From Drosophila persimilis (lineage: Eukaryota > Arthropoda > Insecta > Diptera > Drosophilidae): DNA of 64,000 bases. Location: NCBI RefSeq assembly GCF_003286085.1, contig NW_020825706.1, forward strand, positions 1,054,001 to 1,118,000. The letters run 5' to 3'. Positions 38,001-50,045 of the stretch are shown here, in pieces. The position numbers and the translations under genes are program-made. The notes under the pieces were generated by a model. It ran no database searches. It worked only from the letters and a program-made list of their open reading frames with translations, and was not told where the DNA came from. The first letter of the stretch is position 1. Each line of letters begins with the position of its first letter.

Positions 38001-40650
38001 GAAAATCTGCACATAATGCAAAAGAAAATCCCAAAATTGATCGCCTCACTTATAGTAGTGTGTGTGGTGTTTGTGTGTGTCTGGTGTTTGTGTTGCCCGC
38101 GTTTTTCAAAGAGGTTAAAATGCGCATAATGAACATGTCGCAGCATGCTGTGTCTGTGTGTGTGTGTGTGTGTCTGATAATATAACTGTTGATTATTGCG
38201 CCAACACGCACTCAGCGTAAGTGAAGCAGCAGCTCACAACGTGGCGTATGCGCAATATTATTAGATATTGAAAGCAGCCATCGATGGTGATGATGATGGC
38301 CAACCCCCCCACCTCCAACAGCAATTGAAAGCAGCCACACAGCAGCCCAGGCAGACAGACATATGAATTTTTTCTCGTTTTTTCTTTTCGCTCTCGCTCA
38401 CTCTTGAGATAAACCTCCTTTATCCCTAACCTCTCATGCCCATCCCCTTATGCCACAATCCTCATACTGATTCCCATTCTGCACATCCTCTGCTGCACAC
38501 GGGATAAACATCTATAAGAAGGAGAGCAGGGATGAGGCTTCAGAGAGCCGAACATTTGGTTACCCTTCAATGGTAGTTCTAGGACTTTAGATATACATTT
38601 TTGAACCAACTTTTGATTGGAATTTGGTGTACTTTTGGTCTTAGTTTTCCTTTAATTTGTCTCCAGTTTTTCCCTTCTTTTGGCTCATCTTTTGACTACT
38701 TTTTAGGCCCACCTTTTGCTCCATTTTTGCTTTATTCAGATCCTTCAAACCACCTTTCTCTACCTCGTAATATCCCTGCTTCTCCAGCCCAAACTCCCTC
38801 TCTGCCAAAAAAGGGTATACCAAAATTACATGTCTGTATAAATGGGATGTGGAATCGTGGCCAGGGCGAGGATTTTTGCGATTTGCTTTCGGGATTTCGT
38901 ATGTGGTGTGGAGTGGTGTGGGCGTGTCTTTAGCGAATCCTACGAATCTGCGGCAGATCTGGCCTCCTGCAGTCTGTTGCTCTGAATCGATGGCAATGTG
39001 CTAAATTTGTGGCAGATTATTTATTAGTGTAATGGCTTTAAATTTGCCAACGCAGATGCTTTCGCTCGAGGCGGTGATTTGTGTATGGGCTATGGGGTGT
39101 ATGGCTATTTAAATATACTATATGGCCGGAGTAACGGAATGGAGAAATGATTGAGTCGTGATTTGAGCGCTGTTTTGTGTGAAAATAGAGAATATAAACA
39201 AGAAATATGGGAGATATATTCAATGTTTTGAGTCGTTTAGTGACGTGAGAGTTTTATAATGCTTTGAAATACATTTACTTATGCAAAAATCGTATATATT
39301 ATATATTAAACACCTCGAATATATCAAAAATTGGCCAGATTTAAGTATAACGCTTGAGCAGAGTCATAAAGAACGATCTTATCCAGAAATCAGGGCAATC
39401 GGCTCATAAAAAACCTGTTAAAGTCCCTTTTTATTATTTGGCTGTTTGAACACCTGGCCTTTGAGCATTTTTAAGGCTATAGAAAGGCGATTTGGGTGGC
39501 ATACTTTTAGGCTACAGCTTCGATATATTTCCTCTCTAGATTAAGGTGGATTTTGTATCTATATTCATTCCCTAGATTTAAACTTTAAATCGACTTGTAT
39601 GGGTCCCTTTTCGCATGTATCTTTAGAGGATTGCCAGAGACATTTCTCCCACTCCTTTCGTACCCTTATCCCCCACAAAATATCGAATGCTTGAAGACCA
39701 TTACACCAAAAGCCATTCCCCATTCCCCCATTACCCCCATTCATTCAATGTCGGCGACTTATCTGTCATACTCCATCTGTAAAAGCGGAATACCCTGGAG
39801 TGGCACTGCCACTGCCACTGCAGCCTCTAATCTTTCGAACCATTTTACCAATTCCCATTCTACACACAAATTTTTAACCCCTTCAGACGGGGTTTCTCTC
39901 TTTTTTATCTGGCCAATTTCAAAATCAAATCTTACAAATTCACACACCAGCGAAAAAAAAGCAACAACAATCACGAAAAAGCAAAAAACAAAGTGCCAAA
40001 AAAATCTAATAAAAGCATAGCTCAAAATCGGTGTGTAAAAATCAAATAAACGCTGTTGCAAGTGCAACTGCAACGGGCTGGGCAGCAGAGAAACTTTGTT
40101 TTGTGCGTTTTTAAATGGCCAGAGAGAAAGAGCTGCTGGCACAAGCAAAATGGAGGCAAAATGTAGGGAAAATGGCAGAAAGAAAAGCGAGAAAAAGCAA
40201 AGAAAAACCATTGGAAACACATGTCCAGCAAGCGACCAAGAACCGATGGGGAGCTCTCTGCTCTGTGCTCCAAGCTCTGAGCTTGGATTTCTTTTTGGTC
40301 ATTACATTAAGTTTGCTATCTGTGGAGATTCGTTTCTTCTTTTGCACACACACATCGGCAATAAGTGGTATTTGTGTTTGTGTTTGGAGCTGTGGAGCTG
40401 TGGAGCTCTGTCTCTCGTTCTGGTGTGGCCACCGGCTGCTTCTAATGGCCAACGATTCGTAATATTTTTAATATTTGCTCAATAAAATGTCAGACAATTT
40501 CTGTGTCTCTCTGCCACTTAGAGTCATTACATTTATTTGTACGATGTTTGCTTTCCCCCTTAACGTGTTCTCACTTCTGTTGGCTATTGTTTGGGCCTCG
40601 AATAAAGGCTAGATAATGCTCTAACTTGGGGATAGAGCAAAGGTATATTA

Positions 40651-41280
40651 AAGGGGGGAATTCCAGGCTTAAAAATCACTTGAATAATACCATTTTTCTT
40701 TTGAATTTTACTGGATTTTGATGATGCTTCTTTGATAAATTTTAAACAAAAGGAACTATGCCCAGTATTCCTTGCAAATGGTACCAATTGGGAGAGCTTT
40801 TTGGGTTGAAGAAGTGTTAGAGTGCCTGGCATAAAAATCACTTGAATAAAACCTTTTCACTTTTAAATTTTATTCGATTTTGAAGGCGTCTCTTTAATAT
40901 AATGCAAAAAAACAAGGAACTATTCCTAGTATTCCTTGCAAATGGTACCATTTGGGAGAGCTTTTTGGGTTGTAGAAGTTTTGAAATTCACGGCTTAAAA
41001 ATCACTTGAATAATACCTTTGCTCTTTTGAGTTTTACTCGGTTTTGAAGGCGTCTCTTTAATATATTGTAAAAAACAAGGAACTATTCCTAGTATTCCTT
41101 GCAAATGGTACCATTTGGGAGAGCTTTTTGGCTTATAGAAGTGCTAGAATTCCTGGTATAAAAATCATTTGAATTTAAAATTTTTCCCTGGATTTCACTG
41201 GATGTTGAAGGCGTCTCTTTAGTATATTCTTAAAAAAGGGAACTTGTCCTAGAATTCCTTTCAAAAGGTACCATTATTTC
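40651..41280. repeat. Tandem repeat, about 163-bp unit, four copies
   Basis: AAAAATCACTTGAATAA marks units at 40671, 40833, 40997 and 41160 (spacing 162-164). Each unit continues through TTTACTGGATTTTGA, a GGAACTATTCCTAGTATTCC-like phrase, CAAATGGTACCATT and GGGAGAGCTTTTTGG. Copies are diverged by substitutions and small indels. No coding frame is shared between copies. Confidence 0.85.
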
Positions 41281-42374
41281 CCCAAAATATCCCTTATTGT
41301 TGTCTGTATTTTATCCTCCTGTTACATCTCTTCTTAAGCATTCCCTGCTACCCTTTTCTCGGTTGTAGTGTATTTATCCGCTTAAGCAAAGCCAAAAACA
41401 TTATTCTTCATATGCGTTTCGCTTCAGGGAGCTCTCTGGCGCGTACGAGTATCTCTGGGTATCCCTTGTAATCCTTTTTGTAGTTGACGCAAATCCTGTT
41501 GCTCTCTCGCTTTCTCTGCGCTGCTGCCAAGTCATAAAGTTTAATTTAGTTTTAAGCCTTTGAACTGGAAAATTGCATGGGCACCGCGAGAGAGAGAGAG
41601 AGAGAGCGAGAGATCAAGCGAGAGGAGTGCCACTCACTGTGTGGCATGCTACAGGGATTTCAGCTTGAGGTCCTGCTTGAGGTCTTTGTGCAGCCCCATT
41701 TTTTTTTGTTGCTGGTGAAGAACTTATGATGTGCTGCAGCTGCCCCAGGGATGTGGCATAACAAAAGCAAACGACGTTGACCGCTGCCTGTCAGTCTGCA
41801 GGGGACATTGGCCATCGCTTCGTACTGCTCTAAAATTAACACACGTTTAATATGCAAGTCGTGCATAAATTTCTGCAGTTTGCCTGCTTGTCCAAGGGCT
41901 TTATGCTTTTTAATTTACCATCAGACGTCACGAGCAAAGACAGCAGCAGCAGCAGCCACGGCACCCAATGACCACGACATTGCGGCCAACATGTCAGCGC
42001 CAACAGAAAATGCTTCACCCAGAGAAATGCAGAGGCAGACAGAGAGGGAGTCAGAGACAATCATGGTCATTGCCTGGCGTTTTCTTTTTTTTTTTTCTTT
42101 TTTTTTTTGTGTCCTCGGCTTTTGTTGTGCCCCGGCAATACGTGCAATGGCCGACAGCGTCTCGTTATCATCATCATTATCATCATCATGGCGGCCGGGG
42201 ACAGTGGAGGTGGCCATGGAGTTCAGCATTAATGTTGATGCGCTTTAATTGCCAATTGAGTTGATGCAAGACATCGTCAAGAGCGCCAACGTCCCGCACA
42301 ATCCAATCAGAGCTGCCACTTGCGGCAGCCAACGGCCCGGCACAAGTCTTCATTGTCGCCATTTGCCGCTGCCT

Positions 42375-42392
42375 GGCCCTGGGCCCAGGGCC
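42375..42392. repeat. Perfect 18-bp GC palindrome
   Basis: GGCCCTGGGCCCAGGGCC equals its own reverse complement. It sits in an otherwise unremarkable single-copy stretch. Confidence 0.9.
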
Positions 42393-42888
42393 TTGGACCT
42401 TCGGCCTTGCTGGCTGCATTTTATAATTTCATTATGCATTACCTGCCACGTTGCATATGCCACTGGGGGCAATTGTTGCATTTATTATTCAACCTTTGCG
42501 CACTTTTCAATGCGATTTTTTCTTTTGATTATTTATTGACATAAAGCCTCCATGAAGGCCTCCAATTGTATCATCTGTAGAAACTATGGATGTCTTAATG
42601 TCTCAAAGGCTACAGATTTCTAAAGATTTTTAAAGCATATTTTTTGTACTTAATCTTTTGAGTATCTGTACTTTTGGGGACATTTTTTGAAACAATAAAC
42701 CATTATCTGTATCTACCTATCTATCTCTCTTCTGCCTATAAGCAAAGACTATACAAATACCAAGATATTGTAACAGAAACAAATTCCATTTCAATGGTCA
42801 AAGACTGTGTATCAGTACCTCTTTTCTAAGCCTTTTTATTCGTTTTCAAATTCTGGGAGCGACTCACCTGACCCAAACGAAGCCGAGT

Positions 42889-43283
42889 AGGCATTGGGTA
42901 TCGGGAAGATACGAAGCATGGGCTGACAGAGAATTGAGAACCCAGGCATGAGTGGAAGGGCCCTGTCTACGGAGCCTTTAATGCCCCATGCAACATCTTG
43001 GTACAGTATAGCCTTTGATATAAGCGAACCGGTGCGGTTCTACGCGTCATGCGGCAGCTTCCCTCGGTCGTTTCTCCATTCTACTGGGCAGCGGTCCTCG
43101 GGAAAAGACGAAGAAGAGGCTGATAGGGAATTGAAACCCCGCGAACGAGTGGAAACCCTGTCTACGAAGCCTCACGAACAGCTTTTTGGTGCCTCATGCC
43201 ACATCTTGGCGATCGAACCGTTTCGGCTCTCCGCGAGATGCAGCAGCGTACCTCGGCCGTTTCTTCGTTCCACTGGGTATAGC
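42889..43283. repeat. Two-copy tandem repeat, about 190-197-bp unit
   Basis: Copy 1 begins near 42889 and copy 2 near 43090. Shared phrases include TCGGGAAxAxACGAAG, GCCCTGTCTACGGAGCCT, CATGCAACATCTTGG, CCCTCGGTCGTTTCTCC and CTACTGGG. A third, partial copy (CGTCATACAGAAGCGTCCC, then TCGGTCGTT) lies at about 36470-36515, so the family is dispersed. Confidence 0.8.
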
Positions 43284-46200
43284 TTGTGCCATCCTCAATA
43301 ATGATTTGGCAACCCTTTTTCCCCCATGCCCTTTTCTGCTCTTAAATATTTTCGCTGTGTTCTCTTGTTTTTTTCTTCTAAGAATTCAATTACTTATCCG
43401 AATGGAAAAACAACTTTTAATATTCCTTGTGGCCATCTATCACCAACAATTTATGTATTTTCGCACCAATTATGCAGTTAGACAGAAGAAAAATAAAAAC
43501 TATTAGCCAAGAGATGGCCATTTGGCTGGCCAAAGCCAATTCCCGGACAGACTTGCCCTCCGCTCCAGACTTTTCAGAGCCTGTGCCAAATTCCTTGGCA
43601 CTCGCATTAACGACAACTGTTGCCAAGTAAATTGGCATAAAACAAATCGGCATCGTCATCGTTGTTGGCTCTAATTAGATTGTTCTGGCAGTGGCAACAG
43701 CCTTAGATATTTCTCCCCAGGAGCCACACGCGCGCAAATGCCAGTCGAAAAATTGTTAAATAATTTAAAAAGAAATTAGCGTATATTTCGTGTGTGTGTG
43801 TGTGTGTGAGTGTGCAGACAAAGCATTAAAATAAAAATGTTGTAACCAATTCCATGCATAACAGTAACAGTTAAATAAAATTTAATTTAGCAGAAAAACG
43901 AGAGAGGCAAACGAGAACAGAGCACAGCCACAGGAGAAACTGCACAAATTGCCAAAGGAAATAAAAATCACAAGCAGATGAAAGGAGATGGCCACATGGG
44001 CAGCACCACGTGAGGGAGCGGCACAGCAGGCTGCTGGGCAAGTGCCGGTAACTGGAGATACTCGTAGGAGCGGGATGGAACGATGCTGGAAGTGTCAGAG
44101 AAGGGAAGACAGTCTGTGCCAGAAAATAGACAACATAAAATGCGTTTGGCCATAATGAAGACTTCATATTTGTGTAGCGGCAGCCGGCAGCCGGCAGCAG
44201 CAACAAATGAATGCCGTCAACATTTATTATTAATTTTAATATTTCAAAGAGCGCAGCCAACCAACCAACAATACGCAAAAAACAAGTACAAAAAATATGA
44301 GCAAAAAGCTAAATAATATTACAACTGGCAGATACCCTTTACAGATAAAGAACTATTGTTTTTAGTCTCTACAAAATGATTTGATTATCATTTTAAGATC
44401 ATACCGCCAAAGGAATTTTTCAAACAATTTTTTTACCTTAAAACTTGATTAATTTTTTAAATAAATTTTAAGCTAAAAATAATAATAACAGCCATTAAAT
44501 AATTTTTAAATTCTAATAAAATAAAGAAAAAGGTAAAAAACTTTACTTAATTATAAATAAAATAAATGAATAATATTTAAGCCCAACTAAAAAATTTAAA
44601 TTGTAACAAACATTTTAAATTGAAATATAAATATTATTAAAAATTAATACAATTGTAAAATATATTTATTAATATTTTTTTAAATAATTTTTTTAATTAC
44701 TTAATTTAATAATTATCCTCCTGTAATAATAATACAATTAGAATAAAGTAATTTATAAATATTTATAGCTTATTTAATACAAAGAAAGAGGTTAGAATTA
44801 TATCATTAATATAAATTTAACAAAATTGCGTATTAAAAAAAATTAGATTTTTAAGTAATACAAAAATTTAATTTGATTTAATTTATGGAAATATTTATTT
44901 TTTTTAACTATTTAAAAATATAAAATTTTATATCTAATAGGAAAATATTTATGTTTTAGATATTTGAAAATATAAAGCCCAATTTAAATGATTCAAATAT
45001 TTATTTTCAATTTAAAAACCTGATAATCTGATAATATTTTTCACTAAAAAATAATTTTTGGAGCTAAAAATATTCGTATTTGTATGACCTCTACTCCCAC
45101 CCAATATACCCTTTTATCTATATACAACTAAGGGATACACAAATACAAAAAAAAAGAGACAAGAAAGCCACTGGAAAATGGGGGAAAATGGGGCACAAAA
45201 CGGGACAACAAAAAACGCAACTTGGCACGCGCTTGCCTTGGCTTTGGCTCTGCGGATGGATGTCCGCCTACTGCTGGGGGTGGGGGGGTCCTGGGGCTGG
45301 GGGATACTCCTCGTAGAAGAAAACGCCAGCTTCAAACTTTGGCAAAGAGCCGACACACTAATTTGATGGCTTTTTGTTGCTACTGGCCAAAGGAGGGGCG
45401 TTCCGGCAATGCCAAACGCCTGGAATTTGCCTCACTGCAGGGCTGTAACTTTGGGCTTCAATGGAAATACGTTACCGGAACATCCTCAATGGATGGACAG
45501 TGCACTGACCGCATTTAATTTTCGCTTTACAAACCGCACAAACTGCATCAACAGCCGAAAGCGCCAACAATTAACTTTTAAACAAATGCCAAAGGCATTC
45601 AAAATTTAATCAATTTATTTCATACGCTCAAAAAAACAACAAAACCTGCAAAATTCTGATAAACATTGCATCGGAAAATGTTGCGGATTTGTTGAGGCTT
45701 TTTGTCAAACAGAAAATACATATTACACGCCCCTGAAGCCTCGCCCAAAGACCCGAAAGTAACTTTCTGTTTGTTTGATGAAATTAAAATGTGATACTCG
45801 TTAAAATATAAATAATAAATAATTTAATAAAGGCGAATCCTTCAGATATAAATAGTTGTACATATACTATATGTATCCAATGTTTGAAAATATTTGAAAT
45901 ATTTAATTATGAAAAATATCTTACAATTGTTGGCTTGTCTTTGCGATATTTAAAAGATTTTCGTTTACCTTTGCAAATGCAATCTATGTTATATTATTTC
46001 AGTTTATTTTCGTCTGGCATTTGCATCGTCTTTTGTTTAGCAATCTTCCAATCAAAACAGACATTCTGTTTCCCTGCAGCTGATTTTCAAAACAAAGACA
46101 CACAGATACTGCCACACAAACACACACACACAAACATCTTTGTCTTTGTTCTAAGAGTTGCAGTAAACTATCTGTCATCTTGTGAATTGCGCGTGTTAAA

Positions 46201-46441
46201 AATTCATCAGAAAAAAAGAGAAAAAATTCTCTGAAAAGAAAAGCAGATAAAAGACACAACGAACTTAATTTAAACGACAACCAAAAAATAAATGGGTGCA
46301 GAAAAAGCAGCAAAAAGGTTTAACAAGGTTGGGGGCAACAGAGGAGGAGAGAGATAAAAAACAGGAGGAGGAATAAGAAGGGCAGGGCTTTTGGATACTC
46401 TTTCAAGGATATAATCTAAAAATAGATATAAATTAAAATAA

Positions 46442-47019
46442 AACCCTCTACTATATAAAAAAGTTTTGGGTCCTCGTGGTGGCCTGATATTTTGCTGATA
46501 TCGGAGCGAGCTAGTGAGCCGGGGGTTGGTGTCCGTGCAAAAATATATAGATACAGATTAAATTAAATTAAATCTCTCTAATATATAAACAACTTTTGGG
46601 TTGTCGTCGTGGCCTGAGCCAGCGAAGCTAGTGAGCCGCGGGTTGGTGCCCGAGCAAAGCGATTGCTTGGAGGTCTTGGCCCCTAGTCTACCAGGTACAT
46701 AGATATAGTAGAATGATTTTAACCCGATTTAGCTGGCAAAAGCGCAACATACGTCCCGCTCAAACGACCGATGGGCGCTGCTGCATGATGCGCGTGTCAT
46801 TTCGAGCTTCAGTATCAACTAAGAGAAGATTGTTGTATCTGACAGCTACATTTAATAGTACTCTCGATCCTGTAAGCTCTGATTTGCATAGATATATGCT
46901 TTGTGCAGAAAAAGCTGAGCTCTTTGGTATGTTTTCATTGAGATATATATCTTTAAAACTGAGCAATCATGGCTGCCTCTTTGTGGCCTGCGATAGAGTA
47001 TTAAAAAAGTAGAGGGGTT
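46442..47019. mobile_element. Candidate non-autonomous element with terminal inverted repeats
   Basis: AACCCTCTACT at the left (46442-46452) is matched inversely by AGTAGAGGGGTT at the right (47008-47019). Inside the left end two copies of a subterminal module are found (46447-46541 and 46574-46660): TATATAAA, CTTTTGGGT, GTGGCCTGA, GCTAGTGAGCCG and GGGTTGGTG. No transposase or Rep/helicase was recognised. The class is not established; the ends could fit a Helentron-like or a DNA-transposon remnant. Confidence 0.5.
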
Positions 47020-47485
47020 AAAGTCCCCAACAACAATGAAAACCACAAAGCGGCGCTTTTGTTTGCCAGTGTCGCGTCGCATGCAGTCAATCTATCTGTG
47101 TGTGTGTGTGTGTGTTTCGCCTGCCAATCAACTCAACAATCGCAATCAATTTGCTCCGCTGCAACAGCCCCCGTCCCCCGTCCTCCATTCTCCATCACTC
47201 GTTCCATTCCATTTGGGGCGCATTGTCATGGTGCAAGTGCAACTGTCATTTCAAGCGCAATCTCTGCATATGTATGTGTGTGTTTGTGTGCGCCCGAGGG
47301 TGGATAAATGTGTGATATATCAGCGCAAGCCAAAAAATAAACAACAACAAAAACATATATAAAAAAAAGAAAAGATGTCTGATACGCCGCAATGCATTTT
47401 TTAATTACGATACTGCGACATTAAGGACCCGCAGTCATGGCCATATATCACATGAATGAATCATAGCCTTAAGATATGACACAAA

Positions 47486-47508
47486 GGGGGGGGGGGGGGG
47501 GGGGGGGG
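47486..47508. repeat. G23 homopolymer
   Basis: An uninterrupted run of 23 G, the longest homopolymer noted. Its length in the assembly may be unreliable. Confidence 0.9.
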
Positions 47509-47699
47509 TAGGCGAGACAGAAGCAGAAGGACATCTATAAAGAGTTTGCTAAGTCAACTTTTGGGGCACTAATAATTCCTCGAATAATTTGTATTTTTGG
47601 GAATGATAAAAACCCTTTTGAAAACCCTTGATTACGGCAAAAAAATTCTTTATTTAGTTCTTTAAAAAAAATAAATATAAACCCATCTGTTCGGGAGCA

Positions 47700-48022
47700 G
47701 CAGCTCTTACAGAGCAGAAGCACTGTTAACACCCCAGGTTAGCAGCCTGTTACCGCCTTCCTTTAACAGCATCCATTACAGCCTGTGGCCGCTCCCGGTA
47801 ACAGCTCACTGTTAGTACACTTCTTTAACAGCCTGTGACCGCTATCGGTTACAGATCACTGTTAGAGTCCTTCTTTAACAGCCTGTCGCCGCTGACAGTT
47901 ACGGCTCCATGTTAGCGTTCGTTTTTACAGTCTGCGGCCACAGTCTGTTACAGTCACTGTTAGCGCTCTTCTTTAACAGTCTATGGCCGCTACCGGTTAC
48001 AGATCACTGTTACCGCTCTAGG
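47700..48022. repeat. Tandem repeat, 50-bp unit, about six copies
   Basis: TTCTTTAACAGCCTGTGACC begins units at 47821 and 47871 (exact 50 spacing), with further copies near 47760, 47921 and 47969. Each unit contains TTAACAG, GGCCGCTACCGGTTACAG and TCACTGTTAG, that is, CTGTTA words in both orientations. Confidence 0.85.
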
Positions 48023-50020
48023 ACAGAGCTCTCATGATCCACAGGGCATTCGAGCGGCCTAAGCTAGAAAAATTATAAAAAATATATATCGCACCTTATG
48101 TTCATTCCACAACATTATCGACCCTCCTACAAAGTACTATCTTCAAAACTAAAGCATCGGAAACCCCAAAACAACAAAAAACACCATCAAAACAAAAACA
48201 AAAACTGCCATTCCTTCCACTTGCCAAGTAGGCCTTAAAGTTGGCCAAATTTATGGGCATTATATTCGCATCATAATCATCAGCATAATACGCATACGCA
48301 TACGCAGAAATTTGCAAAGTATTGTTATGCTAAATTTATTTGCCCCCATAGCCATCTGCCATCTGTTGGCGATGTGATGTCCTTGTTGTTGTTAACTTCA
48401 TCAGAAGTGCGATTGAAACGCAACTTCCGCTTCCGCAAAATGTCTGCCAATGTGCGTGTGTGTGTGTGTGTTCCCGAGAGGAGAAACTGAGCTTCACTTC
48501 ACTTCACTCCACTTTGCCTGCAAACAAATCAACTTGAACTTCCGTTTCATTTCGCTTTTTCTTGCCATTTCATATTCTTTTGCAAGTCCCTCCGCCCCAG
48601 TCCCCTCTCTCTTTTTGGGCAACCCACTCAACTCTCAAATTTTTTATTTTCTCTTTACTGTGCATTTCGGCGACTTTAGCGTAAATTTACTTTTCACTTT
48701 CAGCGCCATCAAAAAAGTTTCCTCTTTTTTTCGTGCATAGCTAACTTTTTGGCTCACATTACGTATATTTTCCATATTTTCTGTTGCTTCCTCTTCACCT
48801 CTTTTCCTTCCTCTGGGGCTTTGCCTTTTCAATGTCATTGCACACTCGCGGAAAATCTCGTATGTGTATGTGGGGGAAACTTTGTCTCGTTTTTTTCTTG
48901 GCATTTCATTTCCTTCATTTCAGCCGTTTTGCACCTTGAAGCGTTTTCCTTCTTTTTGGTGTGACTGGACGTGGGCGGATGTTACACTTCTCCCTCCTTT
49001 TTTTTATATACTTTTCGTTTAATTTAATGCTTGAATGCCTATTTAAATTTGTGTGTCCCTCATCGTTGTCTGCATTCCCAATTTTGTTTTGTCATTTACA
49101 TTTCGTTTGGGAATCAATCAGCGGCCGGGCCGGCACACGTGTGTGCATTGATATCATGTCATGAGAATTATCAATTTTATTTGTTTCGGTGGGCGAAAGA
49201 TTTGAGCGAATTTTCTGCTGCATACTTTTAGGCCGCGCTTGATTGGTAGGGAATTGAACACAGCGTATGGCCATGTATTTTGCGTGGCATACTTTTAGGC
49301 AGTGATATTTTGAGAAGGCGAACTTGAGCAATTGAGAATGAGAATTGGAATAGGAAACAATAAGAGAGAGAATAAAGGTTTCTACCTTTACAAAAAGGCG
49401 ACATTAAGGTATACCTTGAAACCTTGAGGTTTTGAAAATGCAATTACGAGAAAAGCATATACGATATACTAAGATAATGCTACTGGAAATACTAAAACAG
49501 GTTCTTAATTCTTAAAATAAATATTTAATATTGAAACAGACTTAAAATATACCAATGACTATAAAGCCAATACTAAAAATTTTAAAAATCATCAACAAAT
49601 ATGAGATATACCAAAAATAATATAATTAAAATATTACAAAATACCAAACAAGATTCTAAAATACAACAAAAAAATATATAGAATCAAAAGTATGTTAATA
49701 AATGTGGAAATTATGATTTTTAATGAACAAAAGGACAAGCGAGAAATCGTAAAATAAGGGAATAAAAAAGAGATAAACTATAAATGATGAAAATATTATT
49801 ACAAAATCTTAATAGACCAGAAATTGGTGAAGAAATACATACATACATATATGAAGGAGGAACCAAAGAAGACTTTGATACAATTTGTTAAGCTGGCTCA
49901 AATGAGTCATAAACGATTCATAAACGGAATAAAAGGCTTGGTCTTGATAGAAAAATTAGGATCATAAAGTTACCATCATGAAAAATAAATCAAAGTACTT
50001 TATAGTCATTCAAGTGATCT

Positions 50021-50026
50021 TTTATT
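50021..50026 (-). terminator. Poly(A) signal of UGT2
   Basis: TTTATT on the plus strand (AATAAA on the minus strand), about 20 nt past the UGT2 stop, giving a very short 3' UTR. Confidence 0.6.
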
Positions 50027-50045
50027 ATTGAAATTAAACTAAAAT

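Larger units (their letters stand above)
32901..50020. other. 17-kb repeat-rich stretch without a recognisable gene
   Basis: No coding exon was recognised. It holds three multi-copy arrays (33740-35080, 40651-41280, 47700-48022), a two-copy 190-bp repeat (42889-43283) with a fragment at about 36470-36515, a candidate TIR element (46442-47019), an AT-rich block (44.33-45.06 kb), (GT)n tracts (37846-37864, 38060-38175, 43791-43812, 47098-47115, 48454-48471), (GA)n (41591-41614), a G23 run (47486-47508) and A-rich degenerate repeats again near 49440-49700. Confidence 0.6.

Noticed and set aside
42948..43301. 117-codon frame across the two-copy repeat
   Set aside because: The end of both copies is read in one frame, but the CATCTTGG region is read in different frames, so the repeat is not preserved as protein.
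47700..48022. Regular 50-bp repeats as a possible CRISPR array
   Set aside because: Eukaryotic context, whole unit repeated with drift, no unique spacers and no cas genes.
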